Assembly (NCBI GenBank): GCA_037954325.1
Contig: JBBMNZ010000034.1
Coordinates: 7,342,501-7,406,500, forward strand
DNA from: Fistularia commersonii
Taxonomy: Eukaryota; Chordata; Actinopteri; Syngnathiformes; Fistulariidae
Direction: 5' to 3'
DNA length: 64,000 nt
The position numbers and the translations under genes are program-made. Shown piece by piece: positions 1-11,000 of the stretch. Below the pieces are notes generated by a model. It was not told where the DNA came from and made no database searches. It saw only the letters and a list, made by a program, of their open reading frames with translations. Numbering within the stretch: the stretch's first letter is position 1; every line of letters starts with the position of its first letter.

Positions 1-1
1 G

Positions 2-3000
2 AGTCCCCAGCAACAGCTTCCCCCCCAGTCTCAACAAGGAGGACCCCTGCCCGGGATTCACTTTCCCAACGTTTCCACGACTTCACAGAGTTCGAGGCCC
101 AAAACACCTAACCGAGCCAGCCCCAGACCATATCATCATCCGCTTACCCCAACTAATCGTCCACCCAGTACTGAACCCTCTGAAATAAACCTTTCGCCCG
201 AAAGACTGAACGCCTCGATCGCAGGGCTATTTCCTCCGAAAATCAACATTCCTCTGCCTCCTAGGCAACCTCATTTGAACAGGGGATTTGATCAGCAAGG
301 TCTTAACCCAACAACTCTCAAAGCCATCGGGCAGGCACCCCCTAACTTGAGTTTACCAGGCAACAACAATGGTAATGCTGGAAATAATACCAACAACAGC
401 CAACCGCCTTTCTCTTCTGGCACTGGAGGAGCTGCGGGTGCTAAACAGGACAAGCAGTCTGGAGGACAGGGTAAGAGAGCAAGTCCAAGCAACAGTCGGA
501 GGTCTAGTCCAGCCTCGAGCCGCAAGTCTGCCACCCCAAGTCCTGGACGACAGAAGGGGGCAAAGATAGCCATCAACTGTCCCCCCCATCAGCAGCAGTT
601 GGCCAATCCTCAGGGTCAAACCATGATGTTAAGTCTTTCCTCAGTACCCCCAAGTCCAGTGTCTATGGCCTCACAGCTGAGTGGTGGCATAGAGCCACAG
701 CAGACCCAAAATCCCTTTCATGGGATTCAGGGTAACCCTCCAGATGGGGTGAGAGAGAGCCAGGTCATGATGACAGCAGAGCAACGACAGATGCCCCAGC
801 CTCAACCCCAGCAACAGCCTTTGAGGGAATTATCAGCACCAAGGATGGCAAGCCCTCGTTTCCCAACACCTCAGCAGCCTAAACCCGACTTGGAAATGCA
901 AGCTGGGAAAGTGGACAGGCAGCCGACGCAAACAGTGCCTGGGCAGGATTCGGATGTCACGCCGTCCCCCAGGGCGGCTCCAACTTCCCTCAACCAATTA
1001 CTGGACAACTCCAGTGTTCCGAACATGCCTCCTCGATCAACACAGAGTAACAACGCCAGGGAAGTTATTGGAAAGGAGAGCCCCAAATCCGCTTTGGAAT
1101 CAGAGCGACCGGTCCAAAGTAATACCCAGAGCATAGGCATGACAGCTCCCATTGCTACTGCGACATCGTTGAGTGAAACAGAAACTAAACCCAAAACCGC
1201 TGTCTCAGTCCATACCAGCAATCCCACAGGCCAGCCCGCCACTACCCCAGGCATGCATCCCAGCACGAACGTGAGCCCCAACACTACCCCCAGTCTCAAT
1301 CCAAACCCCATTTCCACTCTTTCTGTCAGTAGTGGTCTGAATGTAAACACAACCGCTACCCCTTGTTCTTCTCTCAGTACAAACACTAGTGCTAACCAAG
1401 GTGGAAGCACCAACCCTGCCACGTCCTGCCACAGCATTCCTTCTTCAGCTATTAGTACCAGTTCGCTCAGCAGCTCTGTTCTAAACCAAGCCATTTCAGC
1501 TCCGAAACCGAGCCCTAGTCCTAAACCCGTGGCAAACGTTCACTCAGTGATACAGATTCCCGCGTCATCCAGCTCGGTGTCCCCTAATCAGATCACAGTG
1601 TTTGTCACCTCGAACCCCATCACCTCTACCCCCACGCCACAAGTACCTGCATCTGTCGTCTCCACCATGGTGGCTGTCCCGAGCAAGAACATTCGACCAC
1701 AAGATAACCGGCAGCAAGCCCCTGTTTCTCGTCCACCTCAGTTTATCACGACCACCCCTGTATTTATTAACCCAATTTTCCAAGTCCCGAATGCATCGGT
1801 GGCTTCCATTACCACAGTAGTATCACAGTCAGTTACAATGGTGGGGCCTATTCAAGTCTCCTCTCCGAACATCCAGCTTTCTACCGCCCCGAGCTCCATT
1901 CAGTCGTTGGGGGGTAACTTGACCAGCTGTCAGGTTGCCAGAACAACCATCGGGCAGGCTCAGTCTGCCACTAGCGTGTCCTCATCAGCCCCAGTGGGAA
2001 CTGTCCAGGTGCCACAACAAACTCATACAGGGGGTCTGAAAACAGAAAATTCAGGTGAAGGAGCTTCAGCCCAAAAATCGAGCCCCCCAGTTAGGCAGCC
2101 ATCTCCCCATCCGAGTCCTTCGGCATCATCTCCCTTTCAGCCACCCCTTGCGTCTCCTCCGCCCTGCTCTAGTCCCGCGAGTATGAATGCCATCAGAAAG
2201 AGCCCCGTGTCTCCCTCTTCCACTCCCCAGTTGAAAACTAAGCCCGGACAGGCTGCTATAGCAGTTTCGGGAACAGCAGAGCCTCAGCACAGTCCTATCG
2301 AAAGGCTTACCCCGGGGCCCGCTGTGACCGGTCCATCCCAGGTCTTTCATCCTCCTGCTAGTCCTGCCATCCCAGTTGAAGCAGCAGTAACCCTCACCAC
2401 CGCCTCAGCTCAAAATGTCATCATTTCACCTATCGTCTCGTCACCTGTCCCAGTTCCAGGGCAAGTTGCTGCCCCTGCTCAGATTGTTAGCCAGGCTCCA
2501 TTACCCACACCAGCTTCAGTCTCTAGCCCAACCCAGGCCATAGCATCTCAATCTCCTATTGTTACTGTAGTAGGTACTCCCACTGTAGTCTCCTCTGCTG
2601 CCTTGATCTCTGCAATGACTCCTGTGCAAAGTCCAGTGCCGTCCATCGTTCCTATTGTTGCTGTACCTGGACCTGCTCAAGAGGTTCCTCCTCCCAACTC
2701 TTCCCCGCTCACCATCCCTAGCGGAGTGGCACCTCCTGTCCAGTCCGGACCTCCACCCATGGAGTCTCCTGTTCCGCAAGCTCCAACACCTGCTGAAACC
2801 ATTCCAACCACCTCCGGTAAAGAGAACTGTGATGTGGATGATCCCGAGAAAACGCTTATTCGCTAGCGCTCCTTATGGTGAACTTGTACCGTATTGAATT
2901 GTCCCATCTTCCTGTTTTGTTTTGCTTTGTTTTTAAACAGAAGACAGTAGTTGGCCGAATTTCAAGAGTTACATTTACATTGCCGCTCCAAATATGTTAT

Positions 3001-4264
3001 TGCTTAAGGAGCCATAAATCCATAATCCTCAATGCTAATTTTTCAAATGTCTCTTGAATTCCTCCTTTTGTCTTTCCCCAGAATCTACGCAACATGAAGT
3101 GTCACATGAACCTGTTGCTACTGAGAAGACAAGTATGATTTTTTTTTTTCTTATTGAGACACGGTTTTTACATTTTAGTAGAAAAATAAATGCGGCGTTT
3201 CATGTGGAAGTCATTTCAAGTTGTGTGTTTTTCCCCTTCTAGGTGAGGACATCTTGACCGGTCCTGAGCAGGGGTAAGATTCCCCTGAGCATTTGCTGTC
3301 TTCGATTGGCTGTTGTTAGTTGACTACGCCATGCTTCATGTGCTGGGGTTGATTGAGGTGTCTCTTATTAATCTCTGAAAAGCTGGCCTAGTCCTAAGCC
3401 TTGTGCTCTTGAAGGAGAAATGCTTAGACATTTCTAACTCCACTGAAACTCAGGGAGCTCATGTGGTTGGCCAAGGGGGTGCAATCAATGAGCCTCGTGG
3501 CCACGACACTGGGTATGTATGATTGGCATGCAACGGTATAAATATACTAATGCATGTCCTAACATGAACCAAATTATTGCCCATCACAACAAAATCTGTG
3601 CCACTCCACTGATCTTTATGGCCATATCTCTCTCTCTCTCTGGGGATTGTCATGATATGGTGGGAAGTGAAGCCATGTTTGTTCAGCACAGTTTATAGTT
3701 CACCGCTGTTTTTCCACTTCTATCACAGATGGGCAAAGAAAAGAAAGACGCCCATCAACTTAGTTCCAAGGTATGTATTATGACATGTTTGCGCTGCAAA
3801 GACACAAGCAGTGATCATGTTGACGTAGTGGATGCTGTCAGGAAGAAGACGGACAGTATCTGTGGTAGACGAGGAAAAACAGCAGAGTCCGGAGTGGTAT
3901 TCGATCTTTCTCTGAGTAGAGCAGCGTTAACGAACACCTGTGCATCCCCGTGAACATTTTGGTTGCGTTCTCTCTCCTCTCGCTGTCTACTATGCTATCT
4001 GGACTTCTTAGAGTTGCGGTGGAAAAGCCCAAGGGACCGAGCAGACGCAGCTCCCGGGCTGAGAAGGAGGTAGAGGAGGAGCCTGTCGCAGACAGTGGCA
4101 TTAGGAAGAGATCGGCCAGGCCTGGAACAACTGCTGCTGTTAAAGGTAAGCAATAAAACATTCCCAGTTCAGAGGACAAACCCACTAGTACTAACTTTGA
4201 TACTTTCTGCTTTTAAGAAACTGGAGCCAGCCCTACCCAGGCCAAACGAAGGAAGTCAAAATAG
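2..4264 (+). CDS. ncoa6: Nuclear receptor coactivator 6, 3' part (partial)
   Basis: C-terminal part of NCOA6, a nuclear coactivator that binds liganded nuclear receptors and belongs to MLL3/4 histone-methyltransferase complexes (family knowledge). The frame is open from base 2, so the 5' end is outside the window. Exons read: 2-2816, 3082-3132, 3243-3273, 3729-3770, 4012-4145, 4218-4264; all phases agree and the last codon is TAG at 4262. The large exon is rich in Ser, Pro, Thr and Gln and carries the conserved block SPERLNASIAGLFPPKINIP (about 203-262) and an LXXLL nuclear-receptor box, LNQLL (989-1003), matching the second box of human NCOA6. The protein ends in the basic tail AKRRKSK, like the human end. 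A continuous frame to TAG at 2864-2866 exists if intron 1 is retained, but the strong donor GTAAAG at 2817 gives the family-like C-terminus. Identity is confident; the small exons are inferred from splice signals. Confidence 0.93.
989..1003 (+). other. ncoa6: LXXLL nuclear-receptor box (LNQLL) in NCOA6
   Basis: In-frame LNQLL within APTSLNQLLDNS. LXXLL helices dock into the AF-2 groove of liganded nuclear receptors. The human protein has LSQLL at the equivalent site, so the motif is kept with one conservative change. Confidence 0.85.
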
Positions 4265-4792
4265 GTGCACCCGCATTTGTGACAACCTGTGAACTGTACT
4301 GTAAATTTATTTGTTTCCAGCTGTGAATCAGTTGATATTGATTTCTCTCTCCAAGATTATGAATTGTCAGTGAAGGAGGAAACCATGTACAGATTGTTTT
4401 AAAAAGAATCATGATATTGTTTTGTCCATGCTGTAATGTGAGATTGTAGTTAGAATGTGTGCCTACAGTAAGTGCTTGTGTGAATGTGCTTTCTTTTTTT
4501 TTCTTTTTTTTTTAAGTTTCGTTAAACGCTGGATTAATCATGTTTAGACTGATAACAGAGCTTGTTATGTTTGCATAATTATGCTGTAAACGTGAATTAA
4601 ATTTTCTACTGCTTTTGTTCCGTGGAACCGTGTAATATTCTTAATATATTTTTTTCAGTGTACACACATCCAGACTCAGTTTGTTCATGCGCGCATCACA
4701 CTCTTTAACACCCAAGTATTTGGATTACCTTCGGGACTATTGTGTGCGGGGAGGAAAAAACACTATGGAAACGTCATTTACACAATGATACG

Positions 4793-4806
4793 GTTACTAT
4801 GGTAAC
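4793..4806 (+). promoter_or_regulatory. RFX-like X-box upstream of top1
   Basis: GTTACTATGGTAAC is a near-perfect palindrome that fits the RFX X-box pattern GTNRCC-N-RGYAAC closely. It lies about 250 bp before the top1 ATG, in the interval shared with the ncoa6 3' end. Binding is inferred only. Confidence 0.4.
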
Positions 4807-4928
4807 GACTACACACACCGTCTGTTTATTTGTCAGTCATGATCGAGACGTCCACGCTAGTGATCAGTGATGCTCTGATGGCCGGCCTGGCACCGATCAC
4901 GCAAACCCTTTCCTCGGTGTTGTTGGTG

Positions 4929-4945
4929 CGAGCATGCGCAGTAGC
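4929..4945 (+). promoter_or_regulatory. NRF1-like site in top1 promoter
   Basis: GAGCATGCGCAGTAG contains the GCATGCGC core of the NRF1 palindrome, common in CpG-type housekeeping promoters. It lies about 115 bp before the top1 ATG. Confidence 0.4.
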
Positions 4946-5055
4946 CGCACATCGGGACTCCATTCTTGTCGCCGAGGGTTCCCCGAGCCTGCATCCCGAA
5001 CAGCTGTAGACTGTCACAAGTTCACCTGCTTTACTAACAAAAAAATAACTTTACC

Positions 5056-8000
5056 ATGAGCGGGGACCATGGCCACGGAAATAGCCAGGTACGTCGTGGT
5101 CAATTTCGGGATATTAGGCTCAGCTCGTGTTCATTATACGACCGCTACTGAGGAAATAATAATTATCATATAACGTTATTATAATAGTATTGAAACGTTA
5201 GCTTGCGTCACAAGTGAGTCCGGTCCATCACAATCATCTCAGCGCTAACTTTGACAGCAAGCGCGGTGTTCTGAGTGTTTATTGTGCCAAAAACATCTCT
5301 TTGGTACATCTGTATGCCAATGTAAACTTGAATTCACCGAGCAACCGGCATTTTCAAAATTGAAATATTAAAACTCTCCTTTGTCCCCGTTCGCAGGTCA
5401 ATTGTGGAGCCAAAGGCAGCGGTAGGTCTTCCGGCGGGGCTTCCAGCCCAGAACGCGTTTGGTTTCCCATCGCAATCGTGACCTGTCTACTGTTAGTTTT
5501 TTAAGGACAGAAATGGCGTCCCAGAGACTAAGTCCCTTCTCCTCCACTCTCTTGCGGCTATTGTTCAAAAAGAGGGTCTCGTATGAACACTTGCGACCCT
5601 CACTTTTGTCACCCGACCGGCGGTCCGGGAAGATGGCGGCTTGGTGTTCACCCTGCGCCCATCAGCCGGGCGCTTCGGCCGGGCGAAAACGCCGAATTTT
5701 AGCGAGGAAAGTGGCTGAATTGGGGCTGAGGACTTAGTCTCTGCGCCATTTTCTTTTTCAGCGTGTAGCAGCCGGAGCGCCGAGCAGTGCGCCCGCTGTC
5801 TGCCGTGATATGGAGGCGAGAGCCGGCTGCTTATCGCCTCCCCCCTCCCGGCGTCTCCCTGCGAGACGTGATGCTTATTTCACCCGGGAACCCTGGCTTG
5901 TGACATCCGTGCACATAGTCGGAGAAAATAAAGTTGCACCGTGGACACCGAAAGCAAATGCGACACCTAACTTGCTCCTTCGAAGTTGGGGTGATTTAAT
6001 GTTTAAACCCCCCCTCCTCCCCATCCCTGCAGGTCTTTTCATTTTGCAGCCTGATGTGTGTGTGTGTGTGTGTGTGTGGAGGGGGTTAGGATTTTAGGTT
6101 TGCATCTGGAACTCACAAACTCTAAATTATTTTAAAAAGTACTGTCATCCACGGTGCCCCCCCTCGCCCCCCAAAAATGTTTTTTAAGTGTAATAGTGTT
6201 GGAGGCAGGTCAGTGTCTGAGGTGGTAAGGTGACTCAAAAGTCAAAAGTCAGTAGAGTATTTATTTTCTTGGCTTTGCTCTGTTTTTTTCCTGTTTGTTG
6301 ATGTGAATATGCAACAAAGAGGCGGTGGCAACAGCGTGTTTTCGCTTATTTCAGAGTTGAGACAATTATCGATTTCAGATTTCACAGCGGGATTTTTTTT
6401 CTTCTCTCTACTTGCTTTGGTAAGCATCTAAAGTTTTTCTTTTTACGTTGAATGACAGACTCCCACAAGCATAAGGACAAGCACAAAGACAAGGAACACA
6501 GACACAAAGATCATAAGAAAGACAAGGAGCGTGAGAAATCGAAGCATAGCAACAGGTAGGGTATCATATCTATACCTCTTTTTTCACCGGCAGAACGGAA
6601 CATGCTGCCTTTTTTCCGTCTGTAAACCTTTCGTTGGAAAATAAACAAATCTTAAAGTCACCGAGAGAATGTCGATTTCACTGCATTTAAGAAAGCCCTC
6701 TGCTGTGTTGACCCACCAGGACTCCCCTGCAATTCAGTTGTTGGAACATCTGCTGTGCATTTGTAATAGGAACCACGGTGGAGCATTTCTTACATTTTTA
6801 TAATCACTTTGAAGTACTGCACGACGGTTTGATGACAGTTTAGTACCGGCAGTCTCTCGTGCCATGGTCAGATGTTTGATCCAAAACGATGAAAGTAAAT
6901 ATTGCCGTTGGCCGGTCCTCCATTGATGTTGTCTTTTGTGTCTGTTCTTGTGCGCCCCGTCTGAACTCTCGCACTTGACCTCTGGCCCGCCCGCGGCCCC
7001 GGCGATTCAGCGAACACAAGGACCACTCGGAGAAGAAACACAGAGACAAAGAGAAGCTGAAGCACAGCGACGGCAGAGCCGACAAGCACAGGGAGAAACA
7101 AAAAGAGAAGGACAAAGAGAAGAGAAGGGAAGAAAAGGTTTGTTCATAGACGGCCGGTCTATGGGCCACTCTACAAAGTAAAAGGCTAAAAGGCTCGCTA
7201 TGTAAATATTGTGTCCTGATCTCTGATCCTGGCAAAGTGACCGTTTATCATCTCGACTTAGAAGATCAAACTGCGTTCTTGCGTCTAATAATTTCCCGAT
7301 TTAACTTTCAGGGGCACGGAGAGATTGAAATAAAATAATGTGAAGATGTTTAAAAAAATTTTTTTTTTCACCTTTCACAGGTTAAATCTTCCCAGATAGA
7401 CAAGCCTAAAAGGGAAAAAGAAAATGGATATATCAGGTAAACAACACAATTTGTTTTGTTGTTTTTGATAAGAACTAAAGATATCTTCAGATTGTTGATG
7501 CCTTTCAGCTATCTATGTGAGGAATTCAGTCATTCTCTCTAAGCCAATGTTTGGTTAAGATATACAAGATATTTCTGCACTCATGTTTATTTCAATGTAT
7601 TTCATGTATGACTCAGAGACACAAGTCCTGCCATCAAGACTGAGCCCGAGGAAGATAATGGCTTCTACCCTTCTCCACAGCAGAATAAAAACTTCAAGCA
7701 GGAATTTGATGATGAAGAGTTGGTATCATACTAATCCGAGTGTTTAACTTGTAGTTTATTTTTCATCTTTTGAGTTTGCACAGACATTTATTTGAAATAA
7801 AAGTGATCATCCATGTATATATTTGCAGAATGGAACACAAACCCAAAAAGGTCAAGACAGAGCACGAAAGAAAGGCCAAGAAAAGGAAGCACGAGTATGA
7901 GGACGATGAGGAAGAGGAGGTTTGTAACATTTTGATGAGTACATTACTACATGCTTCTGGCCGCTTGATTTAACCGCACATATTATGCTTTTCAATTGTA

Positions 8001-11000
8001 GGAAGTGAAGCCCAAGAAGAAGACAAAAGATAAAAAGGCAACAGAGGGAAAGAAAGCCAATAAGGAAGAGAAGGAGAAATGGAAATGGTGAGATAATTTC
8101 TGGGGAAAAAAACATCTTTTCCTCAGGAAATTGTGCCTTAAGGACAGTTAGCTGATACACAGCAGTCACTGAGAAATAGAAGTGAAGTTTTCTTCACTCT
8201 CATGGCTTGACCTTTGGTGTTGTCTGTTGTTATTAGGTGGGAGGAGGAAAGATGCACAGATGGCTCCAAATGGCGTTTCCTTGAACATAAGGGTCCAGTG
8301 TTTGCACCTCCATATGAACCTTTGCCTGTGAAAGTCAAATTCTACTATGATGGTGCGTGGGCTCGCTTAAATAATCACATTTTCATGTGCACTTTATTTT
8401 TTTCTCTGGTCTACATTGAATAATTATTATTATATGATTTTTTTTAAACAATGCTACAGTGACTTTTTTCCCCCCAATGCTTTTAGGCAAACCCATGAAA
8501 CTTAACCCTCCTGCTGAGGAAGTAGCAACCTTTTTTGCCAAGATGTTGGATCACGAATACACCACTAAGGACATCTTCAGAAAAAACTTTTTTAAGGACT
8601 GGCGGAAGGTGAGGTGAAGGGAAATTTTCGAACAGTTGTCAGAACTGCTCGAGGATACATATGCCGGAGTGCAAAGTGCAGTCAGTTGATGGCTCTGCAC
8701 GCGGACAGTCGCTTTGTTTTTATTTGGAGTGTCGGAAAACTTGAAGCCCTCTCTCGTAAGCCGTCAATTTTTGGCAGCTCACAAAAGTGAATGAGATCAC
8801 TCACTCGCGGCGGCAGGAGAATGGAACGATGGCGCGGCTGACCACCATAAAAAGAAATTGGCATTGAGATCAGGAAACGGTCACTAGTCAAGTTGCCTGT
8901 TTATGATCAAATGAAAGTGATAATTGAGGGCTGTTCATTGAAATAATACCGGTGCAGATATTCGTGGCGATTCCAAATAAATGTTATGTTGTAGGCAACT
9001 CTGTCAGGGGTCAATGCCCGAGCTGAGCCAGACGGGGCCATCAGCACAGAGCAGACCGTACAGTTACATTTCTCCCAGGGTCACGGGAGAAATGGGGCAA
9101 CTCATGTTGGCTTCTACCAGTTTCCTACACACAACAAACTCACGGTTTTCCTTTCCATCCTCCGGTGAATAGTGACGCACAAGTTAAAAAGCTTGTCTCG
9201 CCTTGCGGCGTTCCTCCTGCAGAATCGCGTTTTGAGGCACACATTGTATAGAAAACTGCATCTGAACTGGTCACCGATGCGCTTGTACATCTACGGTTGG
9301 CTTTTATTTTTAGGAAATGACATCGGAGGAAAAGTCAAAGATCACTGACCTGAACAAGTGCAACTTCGGTGAAATGAACGAGTACTTCAAGACCCAATCA
9401 GAAATTCGGAAGCAAATGTCAAAAGAGGAGAAACAGGTAGGCCTTTGTTTACGTTGATTCCCGGGTCTCAAAGCATGAAACGATAATCATATTTTAATAA
9501 ACTTGGTAGAAAATCAAAGAGGAGAATGAGAGGATCCTCCAGGAATACGGCTTCTGCATCATGGACAATCACAAAGAGAGAATCGGAAATTTCCGCATCG
9601 AGCCGCCGGGCCTCTTCCGAGGGAGAGGGAACCATCCAAAGATGGGCATGCTGAAACGCCGCATCAGACCCGAAGACATCATCATTAACTGCAGCAAGTG
9701 GGCATTGATCAACACAGCAGCCTCACCACATGTCTTATTGGATCGTAGTTTTTAGATGGTGACATTTTTTCTAATTCTAAGTGAGTTAGTGCAAAGATCC
9801 ATGTCATAAGACCTTTGCTGACACTCAGAGCTCCCGTCGTCCTGTAATAACGCTCACTAGTTTTTAATGCACTGCGGCTCCTTATGTATGTAACATTAAT
9901 GATAAGTTGTGTAAAGCACAAATGTGCCTGCACTCATAGTAGATGTTTGCTGGTAAAAGGCACAATCATGAAGAAAATTAACAGGCATTTTATCTGACAT
10001 GCTCTGGCAGATACCACTTTTTAATTTTTCATCACAAAGACACCTTTTTTTCCTGGGACTGGTCACATCTTGTTCTTTACATTTTATATAGTTATTATAC
10101 ATATTTCCTGCGTATGCTTTGGCACACATGATGTTACTATGACAAAGGTAGTTGTTCTGTCTGAAAATTCCAAATATTTATACAACGACATGACGGAGAA
10201 GGGATGTTAACAGCTGCGGTGTCAAAGTGACAACATTGAAAATCAATTTTGGTTCATGCAACCAGTAATTTATTCTACAAAGAATTCCTGAAAAATGTCA
10301 ACAAATTTGTTTTCTATTTGAATCCTCCTCGATAGAGACTCCAAGCATCCCAAACCTCCGCTGGGGACTAAATGGAAGGAGGTTCGCCATGACAACAAGG
10401 TGACCTGGCTGGTGTCTTGGACGGAAAACATACAGGGCTCCATCAAGTACATCATGTTGAACCCGAGCTCCAGGATCAAGGTATCCGCCATCTCTTTGCT
10501 TCTCTTCGCCCCTTTTCTGTTGTATCTTAATTTTTAACCTTATCTCAAGTTTCACCACTGAACCAATTAAAACCAAACATCGTGTGCAGGGAGAGAAGGA
10601 CTGGCAGAAATACGAGACTGCCCGTCGGCTAAAGAAGTGTGTTGATCACATCCGTACCCAGTACAGAGAAGACTGGAAGTCAAAAGAGATGAAGATCAGA
10701 CAGAGAGCCGTGGCACTTTATTTCATAGATAAGGTGAGGAGTCATGCTGGCAAATTATTAACCTTTTCACTTCCAATTCTTAGATTTAAGCCAGTAGTTC
10801 GGTAAAATAATGGAGTGGCTGAAAAATGGGGTCTACCGTCAAAGTTAGGTTCTGCAAAAAAAATTGTACGGTTTTCATTTTACCACCGTCTCCCCTTTAT
10901 CATTTCAAGGGTATCCTTCATCCCCCGAATTTCTGATGTAGGTAAATCTCTTTTAGAGAATTATCCCTAAGTATCAAGGTTTGCGCTCGATAATGATCAC

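Larger units (their letters stand above)
4265..5055 (+). other. ncoa6 3'UTR and short ncoa6-top1 intergenic/promoter region
   Basis: Only about 790 bp separate the ncoa6 stop from the top1 start codon. The first part is AT-rich 3'UTR with T-runs (about 4490-4515) and an AATTAAA-type poly(A) signal near 4595. The second part holds top1 promoter-like sequence: an RFX-like palindrome at 4793-4806 and a GC-richer stretch at 4850-5000 with GAGCATGCGCAGTAG, an NRF1-like site. No further ORF of note. Confidence 0.6.

Noticed and set aside
871..1494. Long minus-strand ORF (207 codons)
   Set aside because: Antisense shadow of the Ser/Pro/Thr-rich ncoa6 exon; no splice or promoter context and Leu/Val/Gly-rich composition expected from the complement.
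2817..2866. ncoa6 ending at TAG 2864
   Set aside because: A strong GTAAAG donor precedes it, and downstream exons join in phase to a human-like C-terminus ending KRRKSK. It may still occur as an intron-retained form.
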